Notes under the pieces: generated by a model | What the model saw: only the letters and a program-made list of their open reading frames with translations | Told to the model about the DNA's origin: nothing | Database searches by the model: none | In this document: positions 7,256-14,033 of the stretch, in pieces | How positions within the stretch are numbered: the first letter of the stretch is position 1 | Layout: each line of letters opens with the position of its first letter | Origin: Actinomycetota bacterium | GTDB lineage: Bacteria; Actinomycetota; Thermoleophilia; Solirubrobacterales; Solirubrobacteraceae | NCBI GenBank assembly: GCA_005888335.1 | Contig: VAWY01000018.1 | Location: 1-17,407, forward strand | Direction of reading: 5' to 3' | Length of the DNA: 17,407 nt | Translations under genes and position numbers: made by a program

Positions 7256-7561
7256 TCATCGGCAGACGAGCGCGTCAGCCGCCTGCTCGTTCGGCGACTC
7301 GGGCTCCGGCGCCGGCTCGGGGTCGGGCGTAGTCGGCGTCGGGGGCTCTTGCGGTACAGGAACCGTCGCCGGCTCCTGCGGATGAGCCGGCGTCCCGGGA
7401 TCCGGTACGGCGGGGGTCACCGGCGCGTTCGGGACCGCCGGCGTCGGCGGAACGCTCGGTTGGGGAACCTCGAGCCCGCTGCACCTCGCCGAGGTCGTCG
7501 CACAGGCGATCGGGTGATCAGGCGACGCCCCCGCGCAGGTACTCGCGCAGGATCTAGCGGG
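7256..7561 (-). pseudogene. Start-less Pro-rich reading frame (gene remnant)
   Basis: Between in-frame stops at 7562-7564 and 7256-7258 there are about 101 open minus-strand codons. The second part reads like a natural Pro-rich linker and tail (VPQPSVPPTPAVPNAPVTPA, then PEPAPEPESPNEQAADALVC), with codon third positions mostly G/C. Before it lies a Cys-containing stretch (ASPDHPIACATTSARCSGLE). There is no ATG, GTG or TTG start with a ribosome binding site ahead of the Pro-rich part. It looks like the C-terminus of a secreted or surface protein whose front was lost. Low-complexity GC-rich DNA can mimic this pattern, so confidence is modest. Confidence 0.3.
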
Positions 7562-7582
7562 TCAGGTTCTCGGCGATTCGCC

Positions 7583-8083
7583 TCACTCGGCGGCCGGTCG
7601 GGCGGGAACCACCAGGACCGGGACGCTCGAACGATGGAGAACGGCGGTGGAGACGCTGCCCAGCAGTGCCGCGGCGATCGCGGAGCGACCATGCGAGCCG
7701 ACCACGATCAACGACGCACCCGTCCTCTTCGCGGCGTCCACGATCGCGTCCGCGATTCCCGAGGTTCCGCTCGCAACGACCATTTCATTCGATGCCGAAA
7801 GCCCCGCGCGCTCGGCTTCCCGTGCGCCCTCCCGGGCAATTTCCCCGGCGCGGCTGCGGCCAACTTCGGCTGCTCGTTCTGCTTCCCGGTCAACACCCGG
7901 GCCGGGCGCAACCATCGCCACACCCACGGGCGCCGGGACTGGGACGACCGGCTCATGCACGTGCAGCACGACCGCTCTGTTGCCGCTCAGGAGCGCGCCG
8001 GCATGCCGGATGGCCTGCCGCGAGAGGTCCGAGCCGTCATAGGCGACAAGGAGGAGGTTCGCGCTGCGGGGTTCGGTCGCCAT
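7583..8083 (-). CDS. Universal stress protein (UspA family)
   Basis: The 166-residue protein is a single Usp domain. It starts LLLVAYDGSDLSRQAIRHAG (strand 1 with the conserved Asp and S-x-x-A helix), then VVLHVHEPV, a helical middle region, and ends with ASLIVVGSHGRSAIAAALLG-SVST, matching the ATP-binding pattern G-x2-G-x9-G-S/T. The C-terminal strand VPVLVVPA is also typical. Such proteins bind ATP and act in stress or dormancy. ATG 8083 has only a weak Shine-Dalgarno. No partner gene lies directly next to it; remnants flank it on both sides. Confidence 0.94.
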   Translation of the reverse strand: MATEPRSANLLLVAYDGSDLSRQAIRHAGALLSGNRAVVLHVHEPVVPVPAPVGVAMVAPGPGVDREAERAAEVGRSRAGEIAREGAREAERAGLSASNEMVVASGTSGIADAIVDAAKRTGASLIVVGSHGRSAIAAALLGSVSTAVLHRSSVPVLVVPARPAAE

Positions 8084-8307
8084 CGGAACTCGGATGCACG
8101 CTCTCCCTGGTGAGTACCCGCGTCAGTGGAGCCAAAAGCCGATCGCGGCGAAGCTCCGACCTGCACGAAGCCGCCGACCTTCCCGGTGATGTGGACGGGC
8201 GATCGACGAGCTGTTCGAAGCCAACTGCGAGGTCTGCGGCGCCCAGCCGACGACCATTGAGACCAGCCCAGCCGACGGCCCCCGCCCGCGCCAGCCGAGC
8301 ACGAGCC

Positions 8308-8427
8308 CTAGCGCCGTTTGTCGACCTCCGAAGTGGGAAGCGAAGCGATCGTGCGCTTCTTCGTGGCTGCCTGCTGCGCCTTCTTGACGTTCTGGCGAGC
8401 GGCTCCCACCTGCTTTGCAGTTGCCAC
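8308..8427 (-). CDS. Small Lys/Ala-rich basic protein (39 aa)
   Basis: GTG 8427 follows an ideal ribosome binding site: AAGGAGG with 8 nt spacing. The product reads VATAKQVGAARQNVKKAQQA and then TKKRTIASLPTSEVDKRR, a cationic amphipathic helix with few other features. Short proteins of this pattern (x-A-A-R-x-N-V-K-K-A-Q-x-A) occur in actinobacteria without a known function; nucleic-acid binding is plausible but unproven. Relatives I recall continue beyond the TIAxLP segment, so this copy may be C-terminally shortened. It stands alone between the universal stress gene and the sigma remnant. Confidence 0.68.
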   Translation of the reverse strand: MATAKQVGAARQNVKKAQQAATKKRTIASLPTSEVDKRR

Positions 8428-8531
8428 CGGCGATCCCTCCTTGCCACGCGCGGGTGCGACCGGCTGGCTGGCTGGGCGGCCCGCTGCCGGTGCCGGCAAC
8501 CTGATGGCCGGCGCGCGCGCGAGCGGTGGGG

Positions 8532-8779
8532 GTGGCGGCGAGCACGGTGTTGCTCGCCGCCGCGCAGAGCGGTGACGAGCAGGCGTACGTCGGCCTCACC
8601 TCGCCGCACCGACGCTCGCTTCACATCCAGTGCTACCGCAGCCGGGCTCGGTACACGACGCCGACGACGCGCGGCAGGAGATCGCGCGCGGCGACATGAT
8701 CGCCGGGATCACCGGCTTCCACCGAGGACACGGAGCTTTCGAGCAGGTCGGCGCGCCGCTCGTGCTCACCACGCGATAG
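8532..8779 (+). pseudogene. Remnant of a SigX5-type sigma factor gene (middle deleted, frameshifted)
   Basis: From GTG 8532 the frame reads VLLAAAQSGDEQAYVGLTSP and on to LHIQCYR. By eye 19 of 30 residues match LLAAAQRGDESAFARLTRPY...LHVHCYR of the intact sigma gene at 10376-11317. The homology then shifts frame near 8641-8652 and continues as GSVHDADDARQE (intact: GSPHDAEDALQE). It jumps directly to GDMIAGITGFHRG...FEQVGAPLVL, equivalent to the last residues of the intact protein (GDRLAAITGFPGP...FALFGLPMTL), ending at TAG 8779. About 230 residues, covering the rest of region 2, region 4 and most of the SnoaL-like domain, are gone. It lies in the opposite orientation to the intact gene. Confidence 0.8.
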
Positions 8780-8867
8780 ATCCGCCTGACAATGGATCCG
8801 TATCGCGGCTCGTTGTCGTCGACCCCGTCGGCGATACTCGGCCCGTCGTCACACAGAGGAGCCCGGA

Positions 8868-9317
8868 ATGCCGACGCGACTGGACATCAACGCACGTGTG
8901 GATGCGCCCATCGAGGAGCTCTTCGACCTGATGGCAGACCCGGAGACCGAGGTGGATTGGAATCCCGACGCGATCGAGGTGCGGCGCGTCGACCAGGGGG
9001 CGATCGGTCCCGGCGCCGAGTGGCAGGGCCGCTACAAGGGCATGGGATCGATGCAGATCAAGCTCGACGAGTACGAACGGCCGCACCGGCTGGCGTTCTC
9101 GATCAACGGCAACCGCATGGACATGCACTGGACGTTCACGTTCGCGCCCGACGGCACCGCGACGCGACTCGCCGCCGACGCCGAGCTGCAGCCGAAGGGC
9201 ACGATGCGCCTGATGTCCCCGCTGTTCGGGCCGATGATGCGGCGCACGTTCTCCAAGCGCCCGGCTCAGCTCGCCGCAGGCGTGGCCGCACGGCGGTCCC
9301 GGCAGCCGCAGGCCTAG
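8868..9317 (+). CDS. SRPBCC-family protein (polyketide cyclase/START-like)
   Basis: The 149-residue protein has the helix-grip layout: RLDINARVDAPIEELFDLMA, WNPDAIEVRRVDQGAIGPGA, the strand series YERPHRLAFSINGNRMDMHW, TFTFAPDGTATRLAADAEL, and a long C-terminal amphipathic helix region. The 'P-x-E-x-L/V-F-x-L-M-A-D-P' opening is characteristic of polyketide cyclase/dehydrase-like lipid-transport proteins. These bind hydrophobic ligands; the ligand is not predictable. AGAGGAG lies 6 nt before ATG 8868. The gene is complete and monocistronic in appearance, following the decayed sigma gene by 88 nt. Confidence 0.9.
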   Translation: MPTRLDINARVDAPIEELFDLMADPETEVDWNPDAIEVRRVDQGAIGPGAEWQGRYKGMGSMQIKLDEYERPHRLAFSINGNRMDMHWTFTFAPDGTATRLAADAELQPKGTMRLMSPLFGPMMRRTFSKRPAQLAAGVAARRSRQPQA

Positions 9318-9416
9318 CGCCTACTCGCGTTGAGCGCTTCGACTCGATCACTCGTAGGCCAGGGCGCTGAGATAGATTCGCCGCGTCCCGATCAGCGATC
9401 GAAAGTGAGCAGTGAG

Positions 9417-9692
9417 ATGGCCATCGGCATCTACTTCGCCGTGCAGGCGATGAGCCCCGAAAAGTACGACGACGTCATCCGGCAGCTTCAGGACGCCGGG
9501 CAGGGCGCTCCCGCCGGGCGGACGTATCACGTCGCGTTCGAGGGAGAGAACGGGCTGCAGGTCTTCGACGTGTGGGACTCGCAGGAAGCGTTCGACGCTT
9601 TCGGTGAGACGCTGATGCCGATCCTCGGCGCGGCCGGCATCGACCCGGGCGAGCCGATGATCTCCCCGGTCCACAACATCATCATCGGCTGA
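9417..9692 (+). CDS. Small dimeric ferredoxin-fold (ABM/Dabb-like) protein
   Basis: The product has 91 residues from ATG 9417; the upstream extension has no homology-like content. The order of elements, IGIYFAVQAMSPEKYDDVIR (strand-helix), TYHVAFEGENGLQVFDVWDS (two strands), QEAFDAFGETLMPIL (helix) and PVHNII (strand), fits the dimeric alpha/beta barrel fold of antibiotic-biosynthesis monooxygenase-like and stress-responsive small proteins. No catalytic residues are assured. The Shine-Dalgarno is weak (GTGAG). Its role is unknown. It is followed 40 nt later by the truncated DUF1905 gene. Confidence 0.78.
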   Translation: MAIGIYFAVQAMSPEKYDDVIRQLQDAGQGAPAGRTYHVAFEGENGLQVFDVWDSQEAFDAFGETLMPILGAAGIDPGEPMISPVHNIIIG

Positions 9693-9732
9693 CGCCGCGG
9701 CCGCCTCGTCCACGCGCCGCGCTGCGTGCCCC

Positions 9733-9954
9733 GTGTACGAGCTGACCGGGGAGGTCTGGCTGTCTCCGGGCAAAGGCGGCTGGCACTTCGTCACGCTGCC
9801 CGCGCAGCTCGTCGACGAGCTTCGCGTGCGGTACGCCGATGCTCACCGGGCGTTCGGCTCGCTGCGAGTCCGGTGCTCCTCCGCCTCGCGCCACATGACA
9901 TCGTCGGCCTTACGTCGACCTCCGCGGACTCGCCCTCCGGCGAGGTCAGCCTGA
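9733..9954 (+). pseudogene. DUF1905 gene, C-terminally truncated
   Basis: From GTG 9733 the product opens YELTGEVWLSPGKGGWHFVT, then LPAQLVDELRVRYADAHRAFGSL, a clear match to the N-terminal half of the DUF1905 beta-barrel family. After about residue 47 the frame degenerates to Ser/Arg/Pro-rich sequence and stops at 9954. The usual second half (T-x-x-T-S-L-F...YLLPVKADVR) is in no frame. Instead, the frame one base away reads LRLAPHDIVGLTSTSADSPS and LTLATFERLHEIVRM with G/C-rich third positions, perhaps a piece of another gene. No good ribosome binding site precedes the start. Confidence 0.65.
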
Positions 9955-10003
9955 CCTTGGCCACCTTCGAGCGCCTACACGAGATAGTCAGGATGCGAGT
10001 GCC

Positions 10004-10374
10004 TCACGGACCCGTCACCGGGCCGGTGACGGTCGCCGGGCCGGTGACATAACGGCCTGAGAAGCCGAAGCGCTTATCGCGGATCCTGCGCTGCTCGCCC
10101 TGGCCGGCCCAGCGCACGTCGAAGCTCACGTGCGCGGGGAGCGGCCCCGGCCCTCCGCCCTGGACCGAGCTCAGGAAGTCATGGAAGTCGCGCACCGCGA
10201 CGTTGCGGGCGTGGAAGCGCGCGCGGCCGGTCGCGGGCTCGACGCTGATCGCCGACGGCGCGACGGCGATCGTCCAGAACAGGCCCGACCGGGCTATCCC
10301 CGGCTCCCAGTCGTGCTGTCGGCGTCAACCAGCACGGCGCGGACGCGGCCGGCCAGCTGCTCGTCGTCGGCCAC
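10004..10374 (-). pseudogene. Frameshifted gene downstream of the SigX5-type sigma factor
   Basis: GTG 10374 starts one base after the sigma stop (TGAcGTG) and reads VADDEQLAGRVRAVLVDADS before a stop. The neighbouring minus frame continues as HDWEPGIARSGLFWTIAVAP, ARNVAVRDFHDFLSSVQGGG and HVSFDVRWAGQGEQRRIRDK, ending VTGPATVTGPVTGP at 10004. A single indel at about 10313-10325 joins the two parts. I do not know the family's function; a conserved actinobacterial protein with W-x-P-G-I-x-R-S-G-L-F-W is likely. The end is formed by an 18-bp tandem repeat, suggesting C-terminal loss too. Its tight coupling to the sigma gene suggests it was once co-expressed with it. Confidence 0.6.
10014..10049. 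repeat. 18-bp tandem repeat with internal palindrome
   Basis: gtcaccgggccggtgacg (10014-10031) and gtcgccgggccggtgaca (10032-10049) are identical at 16 of 18 positions. The first copy is itself a 7-bp inverted repeat (gtcaccg/cggtgac). It encodes the repeated VTGP at the end of the minus-strand pseudogene and lies between convergent broken genes, where it could also act as a hairpin terminator. Confidence 0.75.
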
Positions 10375-10375
10375 G

Positions 10376-11317
10376 TCAGTCCAGGGTCATCGGGAGCCCG
10401 AACAGCGCGAACACCTCGGGTCCGGGGAAGCCCGTGATCGCCGCGAGGCGGTCGCCGTCGATGGTGAGCACCATGATCCCGTAGGCGCGGTGCTCGCCGT
10501 CGTCGTGGTCGCGGAGGTAGGCGGCGAGCGCCGGTTGCCCGTTGGCGCGCGTCGGGCGCAGGCGGATCTCGTCGAGCCGGCCCTCGGCGGGTACCGAGCC
10601 GAAGAAGCCGGCGATCGCGTCCGCGCCGTCGATACGGACGTCCTCGGGCGGCATCGTCAGGACCGCTTCGCGCGTGAGCAGAGCGGCCAGTCCGGCGATG
10701 TCGACGTCGGCCCAGACGCGCATGAACTCGTCGACAAGCCGGCGTTCGGCCTCGTCGCTGGCCGGCCGGTGCCGTGGGAGGCCGTGGTGTTCGTCGAGCG
10801 TCGCCCGGGCGCGCTGCAGCGCGCTGTTGACCGCGGCCGCGGACGTGTCGAGCAGGCGCGCGATCTCGGCCGTCGAGCAGTCCAATGCCTCGCGCAGCAC
10901 GAGCGCCGCTCGCTGACGCGGCGGGAGCCGCCGCAGCAGCGTCACGTACGCGAGCTCGACGGACTCGCGTTCTTCGACGGTGGCGTGCGGGTCGCCGTCG
11001 GTCGCGGAGGCGTCGGGTAGATCGTCCGGGTAGGGCAGCAGCGGCGGCGGACGTCGCTCGAGCGTACGCAGGCACGCGTTGGTGGCGATGCGGTACAGCC
11101 ACGTGCGCAGCGTCGCGCGCTCCTCGAAGCGCGGCAGCTGCCGCCAGGCCCGGAGCATCGTCTCCTGCAGGGCGTCCTCGGCGTCATGCGGCGAGCCGAG
11201 CAGCCGGTAGCAGTGCACGTGCAACTCGTGTCGATACGGCCGTGTCAGGCGGGCGAACGCGCTCTCGTCGCCGCGCTGGGCAGCGGCGAGGAGCGAGGAG
11301 TCGACGGTAGCGGCCAT
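10376..11317 (-). CDS. ECF-type sigma factor with SnoaL-like C-terminal domain (SigX5/TIGR02960-like)
   Basis: The protein has 313 residues. Region 2 spans LLAAAQRGDESAFARLTRPY through SPHDAEDALQETMLRAWRQL and ATLRTWLYRIATNACLRTLE (about residues 8-90). Region 4 is LPPRQRAALVLREALDCSTA and TSAAAVNSALQRARATLDEH (about 130-180). A SnoaL-like domain follows (from LVDEFMRVWADVDIAGLAAL to ITGFPGPEVFALFGLPMTL). This architecture is that of large ECF sigma factors whose C-terminal domain controls activity in place of a separate anti-sigma. ATG 11317 is chosen because AGGA lies upstream and homology begins there; the in-frame extension to 11374 reads as nonsense. The cupin gene ends 11 nt upstream; the frameshifted gene starts 1 nt downstream. 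Confidence 0.93.
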   Translation of the reverse strand: MAATVDSSLLAAAQRGDESAFARLTRPYRHELHVHCYRLLGSPHDAEDALQETMLRAWRQLPRFEERATLRTWLYRIATNACLRTLERRPPPLLPYPDDLPDASATDGDPHATVEERESVELAYVTLLRRLPPRQRAALVLREALDCSTAEIARLLDTSAAAVNSALQRARATLDEHHGLPRHRPASDEAERRLVDEFMRVWADVDIAGLAALLTREAVLTMPPEDVRIDGADAIAGFFGSVPAEGRLDEIRLRPTRANGQPALAAYLRDHDDGEHRAYGIMVLTIDGDRLAAITGFPGPEVFALFGLPMTLD

Positions 11318-11328
11318 CTGCGCACGTC

Positions 11329-11736
11329 CTACCGCGATGCCGGGACCGGCGGTGCCGCGCCGATCTCCGTCCACGCCGGCGCCGCGAACGCACCGGGGAT
11401 CCCGCCGAGCGCGACGAAGCGCAGCCCACGCTCGCCGGGCACGATCCGGCGACGCTGCTCGGGCCCGACGCGGACGGCGACGCCGGGGCGCAACGCGTAC
11501 TCGTGACCGTCGGCCAGCAGCATGCCGTCACCCTCCAGGGGGAGGTAGACCTCCTCCTGGCCGGGATCGGTGGCCGCCGGACCGTGGTCGTGGTCGGGAT
11601 AGCCGGGCCAGCTCGGCGGCAGGGACATGATCTGCATGCCGAAGGAGCTGACGCCGAGCTCCGCGCGCGCCCGGCGGGCGATGTCCCCGTAGATGCCGTC
11701 CATCTCGTGGATGAGCTTGTAGCTGACGTCGGGCAT
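11329..11736 (-). CDS. Cupin-domain protein
   Basis: The 135-residue small beta-barrel protein contains ELGVSSFGMQIMSLPPSWPG, then YPDHDHG (metal-type H-x-H of cupin motif 1) with EEVYLPLEGDGMLLADGHEY (the E and G-x-G turns), and RPGVAVRVGPEQRRRIVPGE for the second motif. The second-motif His is replaced by Gln/Arg, so metal binding, if any, uses an incomplete set. AGGAGG lies 5 nt before ATG 11736. It precedes the SigX5-type sigma gene by 11 nt on the same strand. Together with the broken gene after it they form a three-gene unit. The cupin could be a ligand or redox sensor for the sigma factor (inference) or an unrelated stress enzyme. Confidence 0.87.
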   Translation of the reverse strand: MPDVSYKLIHEMDGIYGDIARRARAELGVSSFGMQIMSLPPSWPGYPDHDHGPAATDPGQEEVYLPLEGDGMLLADGHEYALRPGVAVRVGPEQRRRIVPGERGLRFVALGGIPGAFAAPAWTEIGAAPPVPASR

Positions 11737-11840
11737 GCCGGCCTCCTGTGGTGTTAATCATCGGTCGGCGCTGGAGCTCGTCCAGCGAGAGACCGTCGGT
11801 CGCGCTCATCGGTGGCTCGGTGGGGTGGCGTGTCGGATGG

Positions 11841-12273
11841 TCAACGGGTCAAGGCGAGCCGCTCGACGAGCCAGTCCGTCTGACGCGCGCGCTCGGCGCG
11901 ATATGCCTCGGGGCCCGAACCCTCCTCGGCGATGCGCGCCGCCACGAAGCCGAGCAGCGCCGGGCCCTCGGCCACCGACGGCTCGATCGCCGCCTCCCAC
12001 TGCTCCAACGGCGGCGACGCGGCGCGGGCGAGCTCGTGGCCGCGGTCGGCGCACATCCGCGTGTAGGCGTCACGCAGCCCGGCGTCCCACGCTTCGATGC
12101 GCCGTCGGAGCCGGCCACGCGACGCGATGACCTTCGTCGGCTCCTCGACGACCTCTCCGGCGAGCTCGACCTCGTACAGGTGCTGGCCTGCCCAGTACGG
12201 CAGGTCGGAGGCGCCAGGCGAAGCCCGTGAAGACGCTGGTGCCCTCCAGTCGCAGGAACTTGTAGGCGATCAC
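11841..12273 (-). pseudogene. Third gene of the sigma/anti-sigma operon, internally deleted and out of frame
   Basis: GTG 12273 overlaps the anti-sigma stop (GTGA) and reads VIAYKFLRLEGTSVFTGFAW. The next frame then carries a convincing continuation: DLPYWAGQHLYEVELAGEVV, TKVIASRGRLRRRIEAWDAG, RDAYTRMCADRGHELARA and, at the end, ERARQTDWLVERLALTR, stopping at 11841. The two parts are joined at about 12205-12215 with a frame change. The linking segment seen in relatives as I recall them (about 25 residues) is missing. I know similar conserved actinobacterial proteins only as hypothetical. If the frame is really broken, only a 67-residue nonsense product is made. Single-base sequence error alone would not restore the missing block. 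Confidence 0.65.
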
Positions 12274-12521
12274 GAGGCCCTCCAGTCGCGAAACGCCGTC
12301 AGCAGCCGCTCGCGCGCCTCCGGCGGCACGTCGTCCTCCGCTATGTGCCCGACCGTCTCGGTGGTCAGCCGCAGCTGGTCGACGTAGGTCACGCAGCCGT
12401 CGCAGAAGTTCAGGTGCTGCTCGAAGAGCGAGGTCTCATCGGCGTTCAGCGCGCCCTCGAGGTAGTCGGTGACGAGCTCGACGACCTCCCGGCACGTGAT
12501 GTGCTGGTCGGATTCAGTCAT
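12270..12521 (-). CDS. Zinc-finger anti-sigma factor (zf-HC2 type)
   Basis: The 83-residue soluble protein contains ITCREVVELVTDYLEGALNA and, after a helix, HLNFCDGC: the H-x3-C-x2-C signature of zinc-binding anti-sigma (ZAS) domains. The upstream Cys of ITC is the fourth ligand candidate. It lacks a membrane segment, so it acts in the cytoplasm. ATG 12521 lies inside the end of the upstream sigma gene (8-bp overlap), and its TGA overlaps the next GTG by 4 bp. The partner is the sigma factor at 12514-13164. Zinc or thiol chemistry may release it, as in RsrA-type systems (family knowledge, not shown here). Confidence 0.92.
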   Translation of the reverse strand: MTESDQHITCREVVELVTDYLEGALNADETSLFEQHLNFCDGCVTYVDQLRLTTETVGHIAEDDVPPEARERLLTAFRDWRAS

Positions 12522-13164
12522 CGACGTGCTGCTCGAGCGCGGCACGCAACCGAGAGCGGCCCCGGTGTAGCAGCACCCGCTGGTTGGCGGGGGAGACCTC
12601 GAGCGCCGTGCACACCTCTTCGGCGCTGCAGCCGTAGATGTCGCGCAGGGTGACGACGGTCCGCTGCGCCGCCGGGAGGTTCTCGAGCGCGCGCGCCAGC
12701 AGCTCGAGCGTCTCGCGTCCGAGCAGTGCGTGCTCGGGGAGCGAGCGCCAGTTGCGGGGATAGGCCTTCCAGTGGCCGGGGAAGCCGTCCTGCGGCCCGC
12801 GGAATCGCTCCATTTCGACCGCCGGCTCCTCGCCCTCCGGAGCGAGCGACGAGAACGGCATGCTGCGCGCCTCGCGCACGCCGCGCGTCATCGCGATGTT
12901 CGCGACGATGCGCATGATCCACGTCTTCAGCGACGAGCGACCCTCGAAGCGGTCCAGCCCCTTGAGGACCGCGACCCACGCGTCCTGCACGACTTCCTCA
13001 GCGACGGCGTGGGTCCTGACGTAACCCCGCGCGACCGCCAGCATCGTCGCGTAGTACCGGTTGACAAGCGTCTCGAACGCCCGCTCGTCGCCCTCGCGCA
13101 GCCGCGCCAGCAACGCGATCTCATCGGTGGCCGGCGGAATCCTCTGCTGCGCTTGGATCGGCAT
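12514..13164 (-). CDS. ECF RNA polymerase sigma factor
   Basis: The protein has 216 residues. Region 2 (about residues 22-95) reads LREGDERAFETLVNRYYATM, VAEEVVQDAWVAVLKGLDRF and SSLKTWIMRIVANIAMTRG. A linker with GPQDGFPGHWKAYPRNW precedes region 4 (about 155-212: LPAAQRTVVTLRDIYGCSAE, NQRVLLHRGRSRLRAAL). The H-W/P-rich linker is common in ECF factors paired with zf-HC2 anti-sigmas, which is what follows here. It directs polymerase to a specific stress regulon. ATG 13164 has only a weak ribosome binding site, but a plausible promoter lies about 18 nt upstream of it. The gene is divergent from the DM13 gene across 174 bp. Confidence 0.95.
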   Translation of the reverse strand: MPIQAQQRIPPATDEIALLARLREGDERAFETLVNRYYATMLAVARGYVRTHAVAEEVVQDAWVAVLKGLDRFEGRSSLKTWIMRIVANIAMTRGVREARSMPFSSLAPEGEEPAVEMERFRGPQDGFPGHWKAYPRNWRSLPEHALLGRETLELLARALENLPAAQRTVVTLRDIYGCSAEEVCTALEVSPANQRVLLHRGRSRLRAALEQHVDD

Positions 13165-13188
13165 CGCTTGCGACCCGCCCGCGAGCCG

Positions 13189-13217
13189 AATCTAACCCGC
13201 CGCCGACCGCGGGTCCA
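13189..13217 (-). promoter_or_regulatory. Candidate promoter for the sigma/anti-sigma operon
   Basis: On the minus strand, TGGACC (13217-13212) and TAGATT (13194-13189) are separated by 17 nt, each matching four of six consensus bases. The predicted transcript start leaves a leader of about 18 nt before ATG 13164. Confidence 0.32.
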
Positions 13218-13338
13218 GCCGGGCGGTCAGCGGTGCTCGGGATTGGCGGCGCTCGGGTGACAGCCGGCGTCCCATTTCGGGGAGCCCGCGGGAACGCACT
13301 CGCGTAACGCGGCGGCGCATCCGCGCGACCGATGAACC

Positions 13339-14028
13339 ATGGCTACCGCCTCCTCCCGCGCTGCGCCGCGCGCCGGCGTCCGCTGGTTCGCCGCACCGGT
13401 CGTGGCCACCGCCTTCGTCGGCGGTGTCTGGCTGACCGGTGGCGTGATCGCCGGCACGTTCCGGACTGCCATGGGGCTGACAGCCCTGTGGTACCTGCTC
13501 GCCGCGGCGCTCTGCGTGGCGCTCGTGCGCCGCCGGAGAGCGCTGCGTGCGCCGGTCATCGCCGGCTACCTCGTCGCGGCGGGCGCGGTCGCCGCCTATC
13601 TCGCGGTCTCGACGCTGCACGAGCGCGTTGTCCACGAGCACGTCGCCGTCGGCGCGCCGGCCAGCCACGCGCCGACGCCGGCGGGCGGGCAGGCCGCGAA
13701 CGTCCAGCTCGCCTCGGGCGTGTTCGCCTCCGGCGAGCACGAGACCACCGGCACCGCTCACGTCGTGCGGCTGGCCGGCGGGCGGCGCGTCGTCACGCTC
13801 ACCGGGTTCTCGACCTCCCCTGGCCCGGACCTTCGCGTCCGCGTCGCGCCCGGCGGCGGCACGGACGGCTCCGCCGACGGTGTCGCCGACCTCGGCGCGT
13901 TGAAGGGCAATCGCGGTGACCAGCAGTACGACCTGCCGGCCGGGTTTGTTGTGCGCGGCGCCACGGTGCTGATCTGGTGCCGCGCCTTCAGCGCGCTGTT
14001 CGGCTCGGCCGCGCTGCGGGCGAGCTGA
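13339..14028 (+). CDS. Membrane protein with C-terminal DM13 domain
   Basis: The protein has 229 residues. Three hydrophobic segments fill residues 15-95 (WFAAPVVATAFVGGVWLTGG, LTALWYLLAAALCVALV and PVIAGYLVAAGAVAAYLAVS). A Pro/Ala linker and an external domain from about residue 118 follow: SGVFASGEHETTGTAHVVRL, VVTLTGFSTSPGPDLRVRVA, LGALKGNRGDQQYDLPAGF and VLIWCRAFSALFGSAAL. This is the DM13 fold, including its conserved cysteine in the final strand, which has been proposed to serve electron transfer. ATG 13339 has no obvious Shine-Dalgarno. The gene starts a tight plus-strand unit: gaps of 5 nt and then an 11-bp overlap connect it to a small membrane protein and an aquaporin. Confidence 0.88.
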   Translation: MATASSRAAPRAGVRWFAAPVVATAFVGGVWLTGGVIAGTFRTAMGLTALWYLLAAALCVALVRRRRALRAPVIAGYLVAAGAVAAYLAVSTLHERVVHEHVAVGAPASHAPTPAGGQAANVQLASGVFASGEHETTGTAHVVRLAGGRRVVTLTGFSTSPGPDLRVRVAPGGGTDGSADGVADLGALKGNRGDQQYDLPAGFVVRGATVLIWCRAFSALFGSAALRAS

Positions 14029-14033
14029 CCGAC

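Noticed and set aside
8184..8307. Plus frame with a zinc-ribbon-like C-x-x-C (ELFEANCEVCGAQP)
   Set aside because: No start codon with ribosome binding site, only one C-x-x-C pair, and the frame soon runs antisense to the 39-residue gene.
11737..11840. Short ORF from ATG 11809 (MSATDGLSLDELQRRPMINT) upstream of the cupin gene
   Set aside because: It has no good ribosome binding site and continues antisense-like in another frame of the cupin gene; it may be a leader or a remnant but nothing supports a product.
13285..13312. ECF-type promoter (GGAAC ... CGTAA) for the DM13 gene, which would link it to the sigma factor
   Set aside because: The spacing between the two elements is only about 8 nt, far below the 16-17 nt needed.
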